Positions 62,700 through 64,000 of a DNA stretch of 64,000 nt are shown here, one piece after another. How positions within the stretch are numbered: the stretch's first letter is position 1; each line of letters starts with the position of its first letter. The notes below the pieces were generated by a model. That model ran no database searches and was not told the origin of the DNA. It saw only the letters and a program-made list of their open reading frames with translations. Position numbers and translations under genes: made by a program. The DNA comes from Acanthosoma haemorrhoidale. Taxonomy: Eukaryota; Arthropoda; Insecta; Hemiptera; Acanthosomatidae. Where the stretch lies: the NCBI GenBank assembly GCA_930367205.1, contig OV884012.1:38083520-38147519 (forward strand), read 5' to 3'.

Positions 62700-62704
62700 C
62701 CATT
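62700..62704. other. Satellite inversion junction (reverse to forward)
   Basis: A reversed unit ends at AATCAAAGACC and passes, through ATTTTT, into forward sequence TTTTTCATCCTGAATCC. The switch lies in a T-run shared by both sides, so a few bases of microhomology may have been used. The two sides are in different unit phases. Confidence 0.88.
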
Positions 62705-64000
62705 TTTTCATCCTGAATCCAATGGTGGTATTAGTTTTTAAATATCTCCAATACTTAAGGAGATATCGCGGTTTAAAGTAATTGTGTATTGCGGGTTTAG
62801 TATCATTTTTAAATGAAGGGGCAACGAGGGTTTTTGGAAGATAATTATTAAACTAGTGGAGATATCGAACTGTAAACAGTTAGAAACTGTTTAGAATGTT
62901 TTTCTTTATAAATGGTGAAAGTTTCTGCAAAAAAGAGAACATTGATGTTTTGAGAAAAAAACAAAGTCTAATTAATACATGCATTTTTTTTTTACCTAAA
63001 AAAAAAAAGGTCTTTGATTTCTTTTATATTGACGTCCTTGATGCAGTTGTTCATCCTCAATCCAATGGTGGTATTAGTTTTTAAATATCTCCAATACTTA
63101 AGAAGATATCACGGTTTAAAGATATTGTGTATTGCGGGTTTAGTATCCTTTTTAAATGAAGGGGTAACGAGGGTTTTTGGAAGATAATTATTAAACTAGT
63201 GGAGATATCGAACTGTAAACAGTTAGAAACTGTTTAGAATGTCTTTCTTTATAAATAGTGAAAGTTTCTGCAAAAAACAGAACATTGATGTTTTGAGAAA
63301 AAAACAAAGTCTAATACATGCATTTTTTTTTTACCTAAAAAAAAAGGTCTTTGATTTCTTTTATATTGACGTCCTTGATGCAGGTTTTCATCCTGAATCC
63401 AATGGTGGTATTAGTTTTTAAATATCTCCAATACTTAAGGAGATATCGCGGTTTAAAGTAATTGTGTGTTGCTGGTTTAGTATCCTTTTTAAATGAAGGG
63501 GCAACGAGGGTTTTTGGAAGATAATTATTAAACTAGTGGAGATATTCAACTGTAAACAGTTAGAAACTGTTTAGAATGTTTTTCTTTATAAATGGTGAAA
63601 GTTTCTGCAAAAAACAGAACATTGATGTTTTGAGAAAAAAACAAAGTCTAATACATGCATTTTTTTTTTACCTAAAAAAAAAAAGGTCGTTGATTTCTTT
63701 TATATTGACGTCCTTGATGCAGGTTTTCATCCTGAATCCAATGGTGGTATTAGTTTTTAAATATCTCCAATACTTAAGGAGATATCGCGGTTTAAAGATA
63801 GTGTGTATTGCTGGTTTAGTATCCTTTTTAAATGAAGGGGCAACGAGGGTTTTTGGAAGATAATTATTAAACTAGTGGAGATATTCAACTGTAAACAGTT
63901 AGAAACTGTTTAGAATGTTTTTCTTTATAAATGGTGAAAGTTTCTGCAAAAAAGAGAACATTGATGTTTTGAGAAAAAAACAAAGTCAAATACATGCATT
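62703..64000 (+). repeat. Satellite array, forward orientation, diverged subfamily
   Basis: About four units to the window end. They carry shared variants rare or unseen in the other arrays: GTTTAAAGTAATTGTG, TTGCTGGTTTAG, GATATTCAACTG (which removes the EcoRV site next to the dyad), AAAAAGAGAACATTG and GAATGTTTTTCTTT. This suggests an older or separately homogenised block, continuing beyond the window. Confidence 0.93.

Larger units (their letters stand above)
41932..62702 (-). repeat. Satellite array, reverse orientation, right subfamilies
   Basis: About 61 units in reverse complement. Subfamily variants change along it: AATTATACTAAACC (missing GG), AATACATACTATC with CTCATTAAG, TGCATGATTAG, and toward the right AAATGATACTAAACC and CTAGATTAAT, the last destroying the ACTAGT site. 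Two consecutive units at about 43549-44200 appear almost identical, a recent single-unit duplication. The left subfamily marker CCTGGTTGCC is absent on reading; AACTTCATC appears only in a few units (near 56560 and 59610). Confidence 0.95.

Noticed and set aside
27607..62711. The same open frames on the minus strand, plus plus-strand frames starting MEILKTN
   Set aside because: Same satellite reading in inverted arrays; the MEILKTN frame is its antisense. Not genes.
1..64000. CRISPR array
   Set aside because: Repeats are about 339 bp, contiguous, without unique spacers, in eukaryotic sequence.

Overview
This is eukaryotic, heterochromatin-like DNA: about 55 kb of one A+T-rich satellite with a single nearly intact retrovirus-like LTR element inserted in it. 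There are no bacterial signals (no operons, rRNA, tRNA or CRISPR). An arthropod, most likely an insect, is suggested by the envelope, which looks like the baculovirus-F/errantivirus Env family, and by the CTAAT-type splice branch point. The species cannot be read from the sequence.

Layout: (1) 1-27497, tandem satellite of ~338-340 bp units in forward orientation, about 81 units, grouped into higher-order repeats of 4-13 units. (2) 27498-27501, an inversion junction. (3) 27502-33088, the same satellite in reverse orientation, about 16 units of a distinct subfamily. (4) 33089-41927, an 8839-bp LTR retroelement on the + strand, flanked by the 4-bp target duplication CATA. (5) 41932-62702, reverse-oriented satellite, about 61 units, with 6-, 7- and 8-unit higher-order repeats. 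(6) a second inversion junction at ~62702. (7) 62703-64000, forward satellite of a diverged subfamily, running off the window. Each satellite unit carries an A/T hairpin, a cluster of dyads built on AACTGT/ACAGTT, and up to three copies of a GGAGATATC box. The recurring ~95-codon open frames in the satellite are judged not to be genes.

The retroelement has 666-bp LTRs differing at one base as I read them, a tRNA-Leu-like primer binding site, gag, a separate protease frame, an RT/RNase H/integrase frame and an env frame. Gag, protease and RT lie in three successive -1 frames. The gag/pro overlap has a textbook slippery heptamer (C CCA AAT); the pro/RT overlap has none that I can find. The env reading is split by one frame change. 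Capsid and nucleocapsid come from gag; protease, RT, RNase H and integrase from frameshift extensions; Env probably from a spliced mRNA whose acceptor lies just after the pol stop. The near-identical LTRs indicate a recent insertion, so the frame breaks are either programmed or very young.
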